NCBI RefSeq assembly: GCF_020616515.1
Contig: NZ_CP085135.1
Coordinates: 4,856,001-4,920,000, forward strand
Source: Mesorhizobium sp. PAMC28654
Lineage (GTDB): Bacteria; Pseudomonadota; Alphaproteobacteria; Rhizobiales; Rhizobiaceae
DNA length: 64,000 bases
Direction of reading: 5' to 3'
Below the pieces are notes generated by a model. That model ran no database searches. It was not told the origin of the DNA and saw only the letters and a program-made list of their open reading frames with translations. How positions within the stretch are numbered: position 1 is the stretch's first letter; every line of letters starts with the position of its first letter. The position numbers and the translations under genes are program-made. Positions 53,197 through 64,000 of this stretch are shown one piece after another.

Positions 53197-54055
53197 CCAT
53201 CTGCAGGAAGCGCTGGGGCCGTTGCTGCGAGCGGCGCGGGCGCGCCTGGAGGCCGTGGTAGACAGTCCGGATCTCGATGCCAGGCTGATCGTCGAGCATT
53301 TCTCCGGCACGACCCGCACCCAGGCCATTGCCGATCCCATGCGGACCGTGGATGCCAGGGCGATTGCCGAAATTGACGCGGCCCTGAAGCGGCGGATCTC
53401 CGGGGAGTCGGTGCATCGCATTCTCGGCTATCGCGAATTTTACGGTCTGCGGCTGTCGCTGTCGCCGGAGACGCTGGAGCCACGACCGGATACCGAAACG
53501 CTGGTCGACGCGGTGCTGCCCTTTGCCAAGGCAACGGCATCGCGGGAAGGCGCATGCCGTATCCTCGACCTGGGAACCGGCTCGGGCGCCATTGCACTGG
53601 CGCTGCTGTCGGCCGTTCCCGAGGTCATCGCGACCGGCGTCGATGTTTCAGATGGGGCGCTGGCGACAGCAAGCCGCAATGCGGAGCAATTGGGTTTCGC
53701 CAGCCGGTTCAAGGTGCTCAAATCCGACTGGTTCGCAAAAGTTTCCGGCCGGTACCATGTAATTGCCGCAAACCCTCCCTATATACCGTCGGAAGATATC
53801 GAAAATCTGCAGGACGAGGTCCGCGATTTCGATCCCCGCCTGGCCCTTGATGGCGGCGTGGATGGTCTTGGTCCCTACCGGATCATAGCAGCGGAGGCTG
53901 CGGGTTTTCTGGAAGCTGAAGGCAGGGTAGCGGTCGAGTTCGGCCATACGCAACGCAACGAGGTTACGGAAGTATTCTCCGCCGCCGGCTACAAGTTGGC
54001 GGGGGCGTTTCGCGACCTCGGCGGAAATGACAGGGTTCTGGTCTTTGAACTGTGA
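53189..54055 (+). CDS. prmC: Release factor glutamine methyltransferase
   Basis: 288 residues. SAM motif [15 protein letters not shown] and the catalytic NPPY (195-198) are present, with the PrmC N-terminal helical domain before them. It methylates the glutamine of the GGQ motif in RF1 and RF2. It starts at 53189 inside the end of prfA, which fits translational coupling of the enzyme with its substrate. Confidence 0.96.
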   Translation: MADHLQEALGPLLRAARARLEAVVDSPDLDARLIVEHFSGTTRTQAIADPMRTVDARAIAEIDAALKRRISGESVHRILGYREFYGLRLSLSPETLEPRPDTETLVDAVLPFAKATASREGACRILDLGTGSGAIALALLSAVPEVIATGVDVSDGALATASRNAEQLGFASRFKVLKSDWFAKVSGRYHVIAANPPYIPSEDIENLQDEVRDFDPRLALDGGVDGLGPYRIIAAEAAGFLEAEGRVAVEFGHTQRNEVTEVFSAAGYKLAGAFRDLGGNDRVLVFEL

Positions 54056-54369
54056 AAGCCCTGATGCAGTGCAAAAAAAAGCGCTTGGCAATGCCGGGGA
54101 ATGCGGCTAGGGTCGCCTTAACCGGATGAGACGAAGCAGGCAGTGCTCTTAGCGATTCGGTTTTCCTTAGAAATAGCTGCCTTCTTGCGCAAACGACGCC
54201 CAAGCTTCGAGCGGGAATCGTCCGGAAAGTGATGTAACCGGAACAGGATGACACGTGGCGCCAACGCAATCGATGCGGGCGAACGCCGGTGAAGAAACGA
54301 AACGGTTGGCTGCATGAGCGCCTCCGTCCGTGTAGAGTCTTTCGAAAATTTCAAGATGAAGAGAGTTTG
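54056..54369. other. Intergenic gap between prmC and the DUF4167 gene
   Basis: 314 bases. No gene with a convincing ribosome site is visible; leftward open frames in this gap continue through the DUF4167 region and are antisense shadows. An AAGAGAG stretch just before 54370 is the ribosome site of the next gene. No clear terminator is seen after prmC. Confidence 0.5.
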
Positions 54370-55281
54370 ATGAGGCCCCAACAGCAGAACAGGCGCATGC
54401 GCGGTCGCAACAACAATGGCGGCGGCGGTGGCAATAACAATAATAGCAACAACAATAACAACAATCGCAAAGGGCCTAATCCCCTGACGCGCAATTACGA
54501 GAGCAACGGCCCGGACGTGAAGATCCGCGGATCGGCTCAGCAGATCGCCGAAAAATATGCCACCCTTGCCCGTGATGCGCATAGCTCCGGCGACCGGGTC
54601 ATGGCGGAAAACTACCTCCAGCACGCCGAACACTACAATCGCATCATCGCGGCGGCACAAGCGCAGATGCCGATCCAGAACGTCCAGCAGAATCGCGACG
54701 AGTTCGACGATGACGGCGATGAGGATCGTGATGAGTTCGACAATGGTGGCAACAACAACAATGTCACCGACACCTCCTCTCCCGTGGTCAATCATGGCGC
54801 CGGTCCCCAGCCGGTGATCGAGGGAACGCCGGCTGAGTTGGCATTGAATCCGGAAAACGGCCGGGATGGTCGCGGCAATGGCGGGCGTGACAACAATGGC
54901 GGGCGCCATCGTGATCGCCGCCCCAATGGCGGCTATGGCCAGAATGGTCAGCGCGAGCAAGGCGATCAGCGCGGCGAACAGAACCGGCGCAATGATGCGC
55001 CTGTGCAGGCGGAGGCCGCGCCAGTCGCGGAACCTGTTTCCGCGCCGGAGCCCGCACCGCAGTTCGATAATTTTTCACCGGCAGCTCTGGCCGCCCAGGC
55101 TGAACTCAACGAGGCAGCCGCCGAGGGCAGCGCCGCGCGCCGCCCCAGGCGCCCGCGCCGTCCGCGCGTCAGCGCCGACCAAGCGAGCGGCGGTGACGAC
55201 AACGCAGCCAGCGGCGAGGTGAGTGCTGCTCCGGCTGAAGGCGTTGACGCGGAACCAGCCGTCGTCGTCGCCGAGAGCTGA
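54370..55281 (+). CDS. DUF4167 domain-containing protein
   Basis: 303 residues. The DUF4167 domain is the first ~100 residues: a basic start (MRPQQQNRRMRGR), an Asn/Gly-rich run (about 14-32), then SNGPDVKIRGSAQQIAEKYATLARDA and YLQHAEHYNRIIAAA. The rest is acidic and low-complexity with repeats of Asn, Gly, Arg and Ala. The function is unknown; the composition suggests an RNA-associated or disordered protein. The start at 54370 is the family start. A terminator follows. Confidence 0.9.
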   Translation: MRPQQQNRRMRGRNNNGGGGGNNNNSNNNNNNRKGPNPLTRNYESNGPDVKIRGSAQQIAEKYATLARDAHSSGDRVMAENYLQHAEHYNRIIAAAQAQMPIQNVQQNRDEFDDDGDEDRDEFDNGGNNNNVTDTSSPVVNHGAGPQPVIEGTPAELALNPENGRDGRGNGGRDNNGGRHRDRRPNGGYGQNGQREQGDQRGEQNRRNDAPVQAEAAPVAEPVSAPEPAPQFDNFSPAALAAQAELNEAAAEGSAARRPRRPRRPRVSADQASGGDDNAASGEVSAAPAEGVDAEPAVVVAES

Positions 55282-55303
55282 TCGGCCAATTTCGGGACTA
55301 TCG

Positions 55304-55336
55304 AACGGCGGAGAGAAATCTCCGCCGTTTTTGTTT
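55304..55336 (+). terminator. Rho-independent terminator after the DUF4167 gene
   Basis: AACGGCGGAGA and TCTCCGCCGTT form an 11-bp stem with a GAAA loop, followed by TTTTTGTTT, 22 bases after the stop codon. Confidence 0.92.
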
Positions 55337-55367
55337 GCGCCGGCATGGAATATCGTGCGCCGGGAGT

Positions 55368-55396
55368 CTTGAGGGACTGCATTTTGCGCACCATAT
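55368..55396 (+). promoter_or_regulatory. Candidate heat-shock (RpoH-type) promoter of clpB
   Basis: CTTGAG (55368-55373), 17 bases, CCATAT (55391-55396). This is near the sigma-32 pattern CTTGAA...CCCCAT and lies about 90 bases before the clpB start. clpB is a classical sigma-32 target, so the location makes sense. Confidence 0.5.
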
Positions 55397-55488
55397 CAGC
55401 CCTAACTGGATTCGGCTCGAATGAGCGGGTCCGTCACCACAATCTGATCCGGTGCCGCAAAGCGGGCCGGTGATGGAAGGAGACAGAT

Positions 55489-58093
<2,605 letters not shown>

Positions 58094-58096
58094 TCA

Positions 58097-58145
58097 ATGC
58101 ATGTCGCCCAAAAGTGACCCCGGTTTTTGGGGTGACGACATGCAT
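58097..58145. repeat. Dispersed palindromic intergenic element, type B
   Basis: The outer arms are perfect, ATGCATGTCG (58097-58106) and CGACATGCAT (58136-58145), with a GACCCCG/GGGGT inner stem. It begins four bases after the clpB stop codon and can act as its terminator. Same type as 27078-27125. Confidence 0.75.
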
Positions 58146-58520
58146 AAAAACAAAGATCTGAAGCGCGTCGCGCTTTAGAATGCCGCGCGTCCGGTCTGGA
58201 CTCGCGGCATTTTCATGTAAGAAGCGGGGCGCGGATGACGCTGGACGACTACAACAGCTTTTGTGCCTCGCTGCCGTCGACAAACCACGTTGTCCAATGG
58301 GGCGGCGCCCATGTCTGGAAGGTCGGTGCCAAGGTCTTCGCGATCGGCGGCTGGGACGATGGCGAGCGGCTCTTCGTCACCTTCAAATGCTCCGACATCG
58401 CCTTCGATGTGCTGAAGGAACAACCGGGCCTGCGGCCAGCACCTTATCTTGCCTCGCGCGGCATGAAATGGACTTGCCCCGAAAAAGTGGAGAGTTTCCT
58501 TCTGATGAAAGGCGACCTCG

Positions 58521-58814
58521 ATGACGAAACAGAGACAGTTTACGGATGCGTTCAAGGCGGAGGCGGTTGGCCTTGTGCGAACGAGCGGTCGGACGAAGCG
58601 GCAGATCGCGGAGGATCTTGGTGTTGGTTTCTCGACGCTGACGCGATGGATGGGTCGGCAGCTGGATCGTGAGATGGGCGATCCTGGGCGTCCGCCTGAT
58701 GCTGATGTCGCCGCTGAATTGAAACGGCTGCGGCGGGAGAATGAAATCCTTCGGCAGGAGCGGGATATCTTGAAACGGGCGACGGCTTTTTTCGTCAAGG
58801 AGGGAAGTCGGTGA
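58521..58814 (+). CDS. IS3-family transposase OrfA
   Basis: 97 residues. The helix-turn-helix (about 8-42; FKAEAVGLVRTSGRTKRQIAEDLGVGFSTLTRW) and a C-terminal leucine-zipper helix (ELKRLRRENEILRQERDILKR) are complete. It overlaps orfB by four bases (58811-58814). Confidence 0.92.
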   Translation: MTKQRQFTDAFKAEAVGLVRTSGRTKRQIAEDLGVGFSTLTRWMGRQLDREMGDPGRPPDADVAAELKRLRRENEILRQERDILKRATAFFVKEGSR

Positions 58815-59670
58815 GGTTCGCGCTCATCGACCAGGCGAAGAAGGATTTCCCTGTGGACCGTTTGTGCGCGACGCTGGGTGTCAGCCCGAGCGGCTACTTT
58901 GCCTGGGGGCGCCGGCCGGCGTGCCGCCGGCAGCGCGACGACATGATAATGCTGGCGCATGTGCGATCGTCGTTCGCGCTGTCGAACGGAACCTATGGTA
59001 GCCCGCGCATGACGCGGGAACTGCAAGACAATGGCTTTGCCATTGGCCGGCGACGAACGGCGCGTCTGATGCGGGAGAATGGCCTCCAGGCAAGACAGAA
59101 GCGGCGGTTCAAGCGCACGACGGACAGCGAACACGCCTTTCCGGTTGCCCCCAATGTCATCGACCAGGATTTTGCCGCCACTGGTCCCAACCAGAAATGG
59201 GGTGCCGACATCTCCTACATCTGGACGCGGAGGGCTGGTTGTACCTTGCTGTCGTCATCGATCTGTTTGCCCGCAAGGTCGTTGGCTGGGCTGCTGGCAA
59301 CCGGCTACACCGCAGCCTGGCTCTGGCAGCGCTCAACAAGGCGTTCGTCATGCGGCAGCCGGAACCCGGCCTCATTCACCACTCCGACCGCGGCAGCCAA
59401 TATTGTTCTATCGACTACCAAGCCGAATTGCGTGCCGCCGGCGTCATCATCTCAATGTCAGGCAAGGGCAATTGCTTTGATAACGCCATGGTCGAAACAT
59501 TCTTCAAGACGCTGAAAACTGAACTGATCTGGCGCACCTCTTTCCTTACCCGCGCCGATGCCCAAGCCGCCATTGCCCGATATATCGACGGCTTCTACAA
59601 TCCCATCCGGCGGCATTCCGCGCTCGACTACATCAGCCCGATGCAGTTCGAGCGAAACGCCGCCGAATGA
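58811..59670 (+). pseudogene. IS3-family transposase OrfB, frameshifted
   Basis: The first part (to about 59229) encodes the helix-turn-helix and the start of the rve core, including the first catalytic Asp in GADISYIWT. At 59229-59230 one G seems lost (CGGAGG where CGGGAGG is expected), and the remainder is in another frame from EGWLYLAVVIDLFARKVVGW to the second Asp (HHSDRGSQY) and the Glu (NAMVETFFKTLK). The stop is at 59668-59670. Without a frameshift no active transposase can be made. Confidence 0.88.
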
Positions 59671-59970
59671 GCAACCCGCTCTCCACTTTACCGAAGCAAG
59701 TCCAAAATGGGTCCAGCGCCAGACAAGCCAGAGCATGGATGATGACGCGTTGAAAGACTATCTGCGTGAGAGCCATCGCCTGGTCGCGCTGAAGCTGACC
59801 AAACAGGCGCGCGGGGAACTTGGCCTCGCCGGGCGCTAATATACCAGAAATCCGCCATCTTCATGCCCGGTTCATGTTGGAACCATAAGGTGGTTACTGA
59901 TTTTCTGGCGAAGGGGTTCGCCTGGAAAACGCCGGGCGGCGGCAGTTACGGACCGGAGAGTTTGGCCACC

Positions 59971-61491
59971 ATGTTTCGCACGATCTTCACCCTTTCGGCT
60001 CTCGCCGTCGGGCTCATATCTTCCGGTGCGTTCGCTACGCCGATGTCGGATAGCGCTCCGCGCATCGCCCGTGCCGCCGATGCGGGCGGTATTCAGGTCG
60101 CGCAGAACGGCAACCTCGACGTCTACTATGATGCCAGGGGAAACCGCGTCATTGTCGATGCGGATACCGGCAAGGTGATCGCCATCCAGCCGCCGCAGAC
60201 GCGATACGATCGCCGCGCGTTCCGTCGCGACGAGGGAGACCGCAACCTTGGCCCGGTGACTGATGACGATGGCTACACTCTCGACAATCCCGACGACACG
60301 CCGCGCTGGCGCCGTCAGCGGATGAACGAGCAGGGCCGCACCATCGCACCACCAGCCGATCAAGACGATCCCTATGGTGACAATTCGGCGAACGCCTATC
60401 CGCCGGCGCCGCAGGATGATGGCGGCAACCGCAACGCCTATCCGGCAGCGCCGCAGCCTGCAAAGCCGGGCATCGCCAAGCCGGACACGATCAAACGTCA
60501 GCCGCTCAACGAGGCGTCGATCGAGCCGGTTCAGCCGGCGGTACCGAGTACCGACCAGACAGCTCTGCCCCCCAAGGTGGATGGCAAGACCGCTGTTGAT
60601 CCCTCGCTTTCGCTTGGCGCGCGCCAGGACGTCGCGGGTCTGCAGGTGCTGCTCGATCGCGGCGGTGCTTCGCCCGGCGTCATCGACGGACGGTTCGGCT
60701 CGAATGTCGACAAGGCGCTCGCCGCCTACAACGAAATCAACGGCACCAACCTGAAGTCAACCGACGCGGTCGGCATCCAGGCCGCGCTGGCGCAGTCCGG
60801 CGGCGATGCCTTTGCATCCTACACGATCACGCCCGAGGATGTGGCCGGTCCCTATGTGGCGTCGATACCGGAAGACTACAGCCAGAAGGCGCAGCTCAAC
60901 TGCATGTGCTACACCTCTGTCACCGAGGCGCTGGCGGAGCGCTTCCACATGGACGAGAACTATCTCAAATCGATCAACAAGGGCCTCGACTTCAACAGCC
61001 CCGGCACGATCATCAAGGTCGCCAATTTCGGCAAGCTGGTGTCGACGCCGGTCGCGCGCATCGTCGCCGACAAGACCAAGAAAGAAGTGTACGCCTACGA
61101 TGCGGGCGGCAAGCTGGTCGCAGCCTATCCCGCGACCATCGGCTCGGCCGACACGCCGTCGCCCACCGGCATCCACGCCGTGTCGCGCATTGCGCTCGAC
61201 CCGAACTATACCTACAACCCCAACATCAACTTCAAGCAGGGCCAGAACGACAAGATTCTCACCATTCCGCCAGGCCCCAACGGACCTGTCGGGTCGGTCT
61301 GGATCGCGCTCGACAAGCCGACCTACGGCATCCACGGAACGCCCGAGCCGTCGAAGATCGGCAAGACCGAAAGCCATGGCTGCGTGCGGCTGACCAACTG
61401 GGACGCGCGCGAACTCGCCAAGCTGGTATCGCCAGGCGTTACCGTGGAATTCGTTGGCGGACCTTCAGCCGATGACGTTGCGCAGCAATGA
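59971..61491 (+). CDS. L,D-transpeptidase with peptidoglycan-binding domain
   Basis: 506 residues. A signal peptide (about 1-23) precedes a proline-rich linker region (about 100-230), a peptidoglycan-binding-1-like domain (about 215-275) and the YkuD catalytic domain (about 350-490). The catalytic motif HGTPEP...SHGCVRLTNWDA carries C471, so the enzyme should form 3-3 crosslinks or attach proteins to peptidoglycan. The start at 59971 gives the signal peptide; the longer frame from 59863 does not. It converges with the TMEM175-like gene, overlapping by 27 bases. Confidence 0.92.
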   Translation: MFRTIFTLSALAVGLISSGAFATPMSDSAPRIARAADAGGIQVAQNGNLDVYYDARGNRVIVDADTGKVIAIQPPQTRYDRRAFRRDEGDRNLGPVTDDDGYTLDNPDDTPRWRRQRMNEQGRTIAPPADQDDPYGDNSANAYPPAPQDDGGNRNAYPAAPQPAKPGIAKPDTIKRQPLNEASIEPVQPAVPSTDQTALPPKVDGKTAVDPSLSLGARQDVAGLQVLLDRGGASPGVIDGRFGSNVDKALAAYNEINGTNLKSTDAVGIQAALAQSGGDAFASYTITPEDVAGPYVASIPEDYSQKAQLNCMCYTSVTEALAERFHMDENYLKSINKGLDFNSPGTIIKVANFGKLVSTPVARIVADKTKKEVYAYDAGGKLVAAYPATIGSADTPSPTGIHAVSRIALDPNYTYNPNINFKQGQNDKILTIPPGPNGPVGSVWIALDKPTYGIHGTPEPSKIGKTESHGCVRLTNWDARELAKLVSPGVTVEFVGGPSADDVAQQ

Positions 61492-62097
61492 GCCGCGCAG
61501 CGCAGCGGCATAGATCAACTGCACGACCAGAATGAAGCCGACGCTGAGCAGGGGGCTGACCAGGCAGAGTGCCGCGCCGACCGCCCACAGGATCTGGGCC
61601 TTGATGATGCGCAGATAGACCGTGCGTGTCGTTTCCGCGTCGACGCCGTCATCCAGGAGACCGTTTCGCTCCGCGTACCACCAACTGGCGAACAGGGTTA
61701 CGCCGAGCATCAAGAGATTGAGCCAGTAGACGAGCACGGCGGTCCTGTAGTCGAGGAAGTCGGCCAGCAGGTCGGTGGAGAATGGCAGCAGGGCGATGAA
61801 CCCCAGAAAACAGAGGTTGAGCGTCGCCAGCCGCCGGTCGGACCTTGCGATCAAGCCATGCTGGGCCTGCTGGCCGAACCAGAAGATGGTCAGTGTCAAG
61901 AAGCTGAGCGCGTAGGTCAGGAAGCGCGGCGCCAGCGCCGCGATCGCGGCAAGCAGATCGTGTTCTGAATGGATTGCCTCGTGCGCCGGCACCCTGATCT
62001 CGAGAACGATCAAGGTCAGCGCGATGGCGAACACCCCGTCGGTGATGCCGACGATACGGCCGCGCCCCTCCGCCGATGCTTCGAGTGGACGCTTCAT
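61465..62097 (-). CDS. TMEM175-family potassium channel-like membrane protein (DUF1211)
   Basis: 210 residues with six membrane helices. The family signature is in the first helix (RIVGITDGVFAIALTLIVLEI; the FSDGVFAIAxTLLVLEI pattern), repeated only weakly later as in bacterial TMEM175. The start at 62097 (MKRPLEASAEGR) precedes it. Bacterial members conduct potassium. It overlaps the end of the L,D-transpeptidase gene. Confidence 0.9.
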   Translation of the reverse strand: MKRPLEASAEGRGRIVGITDGVFAIALTLIVLEIRVPAHEAIHSEHDLLAAIAALAPRFLTYALSFLTLTIFWFGQQAQHGLIARSDRRLATLNLCFLGFIALLPFSTDLLADFLDYRTAVLVYWLNLLMLGVTLFASWWYAERNGLLDDGVDAETTRTVYLRIIKAQILWAVGAALCLVSPLLSVGFILVVQLIYAAALRGSLLRNVIG

Positions 62098-62244
62098 CGA
62101 TGTCTCCCGGCTCGCGATTGTCCAAAAGCTTAGCATGACTACCGCCGTTTGCATCCGGATAGGGCGCGACGAGGTGGCTGGTTTCAATGACAGCAAGCCA
62201 CTGGCGGGTTGTTGGCGGCGGATCGGCGGTCTAAGCAGGGCTCC

Positions 62245-63804
62245 ATGCATTCACCCGATGAAGTCGCCGCCGTCCCGCTGGCCAGCCCGGTCACGAACGG
62301 CACGTTCTGTCCGCAATCGCAGCGGCGATTTGTGCTGATCGCGGCGATCCTGGCGTCCGCGCTCGGCTTCATCGACGGTTCGATCCTGGCCATCGCCATG
62401 CCGGCGATCCGCGTCGATCTCGGCGCCAGCCTCGCGGAGGCGCAATGGATTTCCAATGCCTATGCGCTGACGCTTTCGGCGCTGATCCTCGCCGGTGGTG
62501 CCGCCGGCGACCGGTTCGGCCTGCGCCGCGCCTTCATCGCGGGCATCGCCTTATTCATAGCGTCCTCGCTTGCCTGCGCGGTGGCACCGAATCCCGGGAT
62601 ACTAATTGTGTTTCGCGCCATCCAGGGCATTGGTGCCGCGATCATGGTGCCAGGCAGCCTCGCCATCATCGCCAAGGCCTACCCGAAGAAAGAGCGCGGC
62701 AGGGCGATCGGCATCTGGGCGGCGGCCTCGGCGCTGACAACGGCCCTTGGCCCGGTGCTCGGCGGTCTTGTCCTGTCAGCCTTTGGCGACGGCATCTGGC
62801 GGGCGATCTTCGCGATCAACCTGCCGCTCGGCCTTATCTCGATCTATCTTCTTGTCACCAAGATCCCCGCTGACCCGCCGATGCAGAAGCGAAATCTCGA
62901 TCTCGGCGGCGGCGCACTCGCAACGCTGGCGTTCGGCGCGCTCGCCTATGGACTGACCTCGATGAGCGCCAAGGGCGAGGGGCATTTGTCGGGACCGAGT
63001 ATTGCCGTCGGCATGGTCCTGCTCATCGCTTTCATCGTCTTCGAGCGTCGGCAGCGTGAACCGATGATCGATCTTTCGCTGTTTCGCATCCGTGCTTTCG
63101 CCGGCGCCAATGTCGCGACCTTTTTTCTCTACTTCGCCCTGTCGGCCAATCTGTTCTACCTGCCGATGCTGCTGATTGCCGGCTGGGGGTTGAGCACGGC
63201 CGAGGTCGGCTTCATCTTCCTGCCGCTGTCGGCATGCATCGCGCTTCTGTCGGGGCTCGTCGGGCAGCTGTCCGACAGGATCGGGCCGCGTTTCCCCATA
63301 GCCTGCGGCAGTCTGGTCGTCGCCATCGCCTTTGCCGGTCTTGCCTTGCTGACCCATGCCGGCATCCGCAATTTCTGGACCGGGGCGTTCCCGCTGATGG
63401 CATTGATGGGGTTGGGCATGTCGCTGGTCGTGTCGCCACTGTCGACCGCGATCATGACGGCTGTCGAGGACAAGGACACGGGTGCCGCTTCGGGTATCAA
63501 CAACGCCGTCTCACGCATCGGCGGCCTGATCGCGGTCGCGGCGATGGGGTCGCTTGCCGCGTGGACCTATGCGGCGTCCTTGAACACCAGCGCCGTGGCC
63601 GGCGTTCCAGGCTTTGGCGAACCGGCGCCGGCCGGGCTCGCTCCGGCACTCGATGCGGCAAGGCTTGCGGCGAGCGACGCCGCTTTCTCCGCCGTTGCGT
63701 CGGTGACCGCGTTGCTTTGCCTGCTTTCGGCGGTCATTACGTGGATGACTGTTTCCGGCGAAGCCCTGCCGTGGTCGCGCCGCGCGGTGGATCCGCGAGG
63801 CTGA
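62245..63804 (+). CDS. MFS transporter, DHA2 (14-helix) type
   Basis: 519 residues with about 14 membrane helices. Motif A is GGAAGDRFGLRRAF and the motif C-like ALGPVLGGLVL (antiporter motif) is present, as in EmrB/QacA-type drug exporters. FIDGSILAIAMPAIRVDLGAS is the DHA2 helix 1 pattern. The substrate is unknown. The ATG at 62245 follows the usual N-terminal length. It is divergent from the TMEM175-like gene. Confidence 0.9.
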   Translation: MHSPDEVAAVPLASPVTNGTFCPQSQRRFVLIAAILASALGFIDGSILAIAMPAIRVDLGASLAEAQWISNAYALTLSALILAGGAAGDRFGLRRAFIAGIALFIASSLACAVAPNPGILIVFRAIQGIGAAIMVPGSLAIIAKAYPKKERGRAIGIWAAASALTTALGPVLGGLVLSAFGDGIWRAIFAINLPLGLISIYLLVTKIPADPPMQKRNLDLGGGALATLAFGALAYGLTSMSAKGEGHLSGPSIAVGMVLLIAFIVFERRQREPMIDLSLFRIRAFAGANVATFFLYFALSANLFYLPMLLIAGWGLSTAEVGFIFLPLSACIALLSGLVGQLSDRIGPRFPIACGSLVVAIAFAGLALLTHAGIRNFWTGAFPLMALMGLGMSLVVSPLSTAIMTAVEDKDTGAASGINNAVSRIGGLIAVAAMGSLAAWTYAASLNTSAVAGVPGFGEPAPAGLAPALDAARLAASDAAFSAVASVTALLCLLSAVITWMTVSGEALPWSRRAVDPRG

Positions 63805-63811
63805 AGCGGCT

Positions 63812-64000
63812 TCAGCCTTCGATCTTGGCGCTCGCGACCTTCAGCGAATCGCTGTCCTGCTGCTTGAGCAAATCGTCGATGCGCTCGCGCTCGCGCTTGA
63901 AGGCGACAAGGTCGTCGCCCTTCAGCACCTTGCCGACCGGCAGGCGCACGCGCATCGAATCGACCTTGGTGCCGTTGACGATCAGCTCGTAGTGAAGGTG
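63812..64000 (-). CDS. M23-family metallopeptidase, C-terminal end (runs off right edge)
   Basis: The last 62 residues of a leftward gene. HLHYELIVNG carries the HxH zinc motif of the LytM/M23 domain, followed by the usual VDSMRVRLPVGKVLKGDDL and a helical end rich in Arg and Glu. The visible part fits NlpD-like or TIGR-type M23 endopeptidases that cut peptidoglycan crosslinks; the N-terminus is outside the window. Confidence 0.85.
   Translation of the reverse strand, partial: HLHYELIVNGTKVDSMRVRLPVGKVLKGDDLVAFKRERERIDDLLKQQDSDSLKVASAKIEG

Larger units (their letters stand above)
58469..59704 (+). mobile_element. IS3-family insertion sequence, 1,236 bp
   Basis: The inverted repeats are TGGACTTGCCCCGAAAAAG (58469 onward) and, as reverse complement of the right end, TGGACTTGCTTCGGTAAAG, ending at 59704. 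The target duplication is AAA, as expected for IS3. It carries orfA and a frameshifted orfB. It sits within the MmcQ/YjbR gene. Confidence 0.92.
58235..59839 (+). pseudogene. MmcQ/YjbR-family gene split by an IS3 element
   Basis: The 5' part (58235-58468) encodes the first 78 residues of a MmcQ/YjbR protein (MTLDDYNSFCASLPSTNHVVQWG, then HVWKVGAKVFAIGGW and ASRGMKW). The 3' part resumes after the IS at 59705-59839 with KWVQRQTSQSMDDDALKDYL and ends LTKQARGELGLAGR. Removing 58469-59704 and one AAA restores one frame of about 122 codons. The family has a double wing-like fold and unknown function. Confidence 0.85.

Noticed and set aside
54380..54480. Asn-codon repeats as a CRISPR-like or simple-repeat array.
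   Set aside because: They are coding repeats of AAC/AAT in the DUF4167 gene without spacer structure.
54118..54960. A 280-codon leftward hydrophobic frame opposite the DUF4167 gene.
   Set aside because: The Ile/Val/Ala pattern mirrors the Asn/Gly/Asp-rich codons of the real gene; it is an antisense artefact.

Overview
The window is high-GC chromosomal DNA from an alphaproteobacterium of the order Rhizobiales, most likely Mesorhizobium or a close relative. This is inferred from gene content and order (argH / lptM-like / lysA / TIGR02302; secA / PPIase / argJ / GNAT / mutT; prfA / prmC / DUF4167 / clpB), from alphaproteobacterial families such as DUF1178, DUF4167, TIGR02302 and NrsF-type anti-sigma factors, and from short dispersed palindromic repeats of the kind common in rhizobial intergenic DNA. 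No species can be assigned from sequence alone.

Layout. 1-7.3 kb: GST fragment, then a leftward block TIGR02302, threonine/serine dehydratase, lysA, lptM-like lipoprotein, argH. 7.3-12.1 kb: tlpA-like thioredoxin, an EAL-domain remnant, and the leftward iron(III) ABC operon fbpABC with an iron-responsive-operator-like site. 12.3-15.7 kb: ECF sigma factor with NrsF-like anti-sigma factor, then a three-PAS GGDEF protein. 15.7-21.1 kb: 3-hydroxybutyryl-CoA dehydrogenase, etfAB, rhomboid protease, corrinoid adenosyltransferase, small HIG1-like protein, SDR. 21.2-27.1 kb: membrane proteins, gluQ, AlkA-like glycosylase, HNH protein, dsbB, YqaA-like protein. 27.3-30 kb: a small accessory segment with tRNA-Leu(CAA), a broken small gene carrying an IS3-type element, two unknown small genes and a tRNA-Leu 3' half. 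30-33.7 kb: a surface-polysaccharide-like cluster (CelD/BcsL acetyltransferase, flippase, glycosyltransferase). 33.7-41 kb: secA, divergent parvulin PPIase, TetR regulator, argJ-GNAT-mutT. 41-45.8 kb: Flp pilin, methyltransferase, and a rightward run comF, grxC, nitrilase-like, DUF1178, HExxH protein. 45.8-54 kb: MarR regulator and EamA transporter, ubiG, lysC-ptsP-prfA-prmC. 54.3-64 kb: DUF4167, clpB (frameshifted), an MmcQ/YjbR gene split by a second IS3 element, L,D-transpeptidase, TMEM175-like channel, MFS pump and the end of an M23 peptidase.

Most of the window is core metabolism and housekeeping: lysine and arginine biosynthesis, fatty-acid or polyhydroxybutyrate redox, secretion, translation termination and proteostasis. 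The unusual parts are the accessory segment, where one IS appears to have made an 18-bp target duplication inside a reconstructable 61-codon gene, and several decayed genes: the EAL remnant, the split MmcQ gene, frameshifted clpB and a frameshifted IS orfB. I found no CRISPR array, no rRNA, no clear new defence system and no complete prophage.
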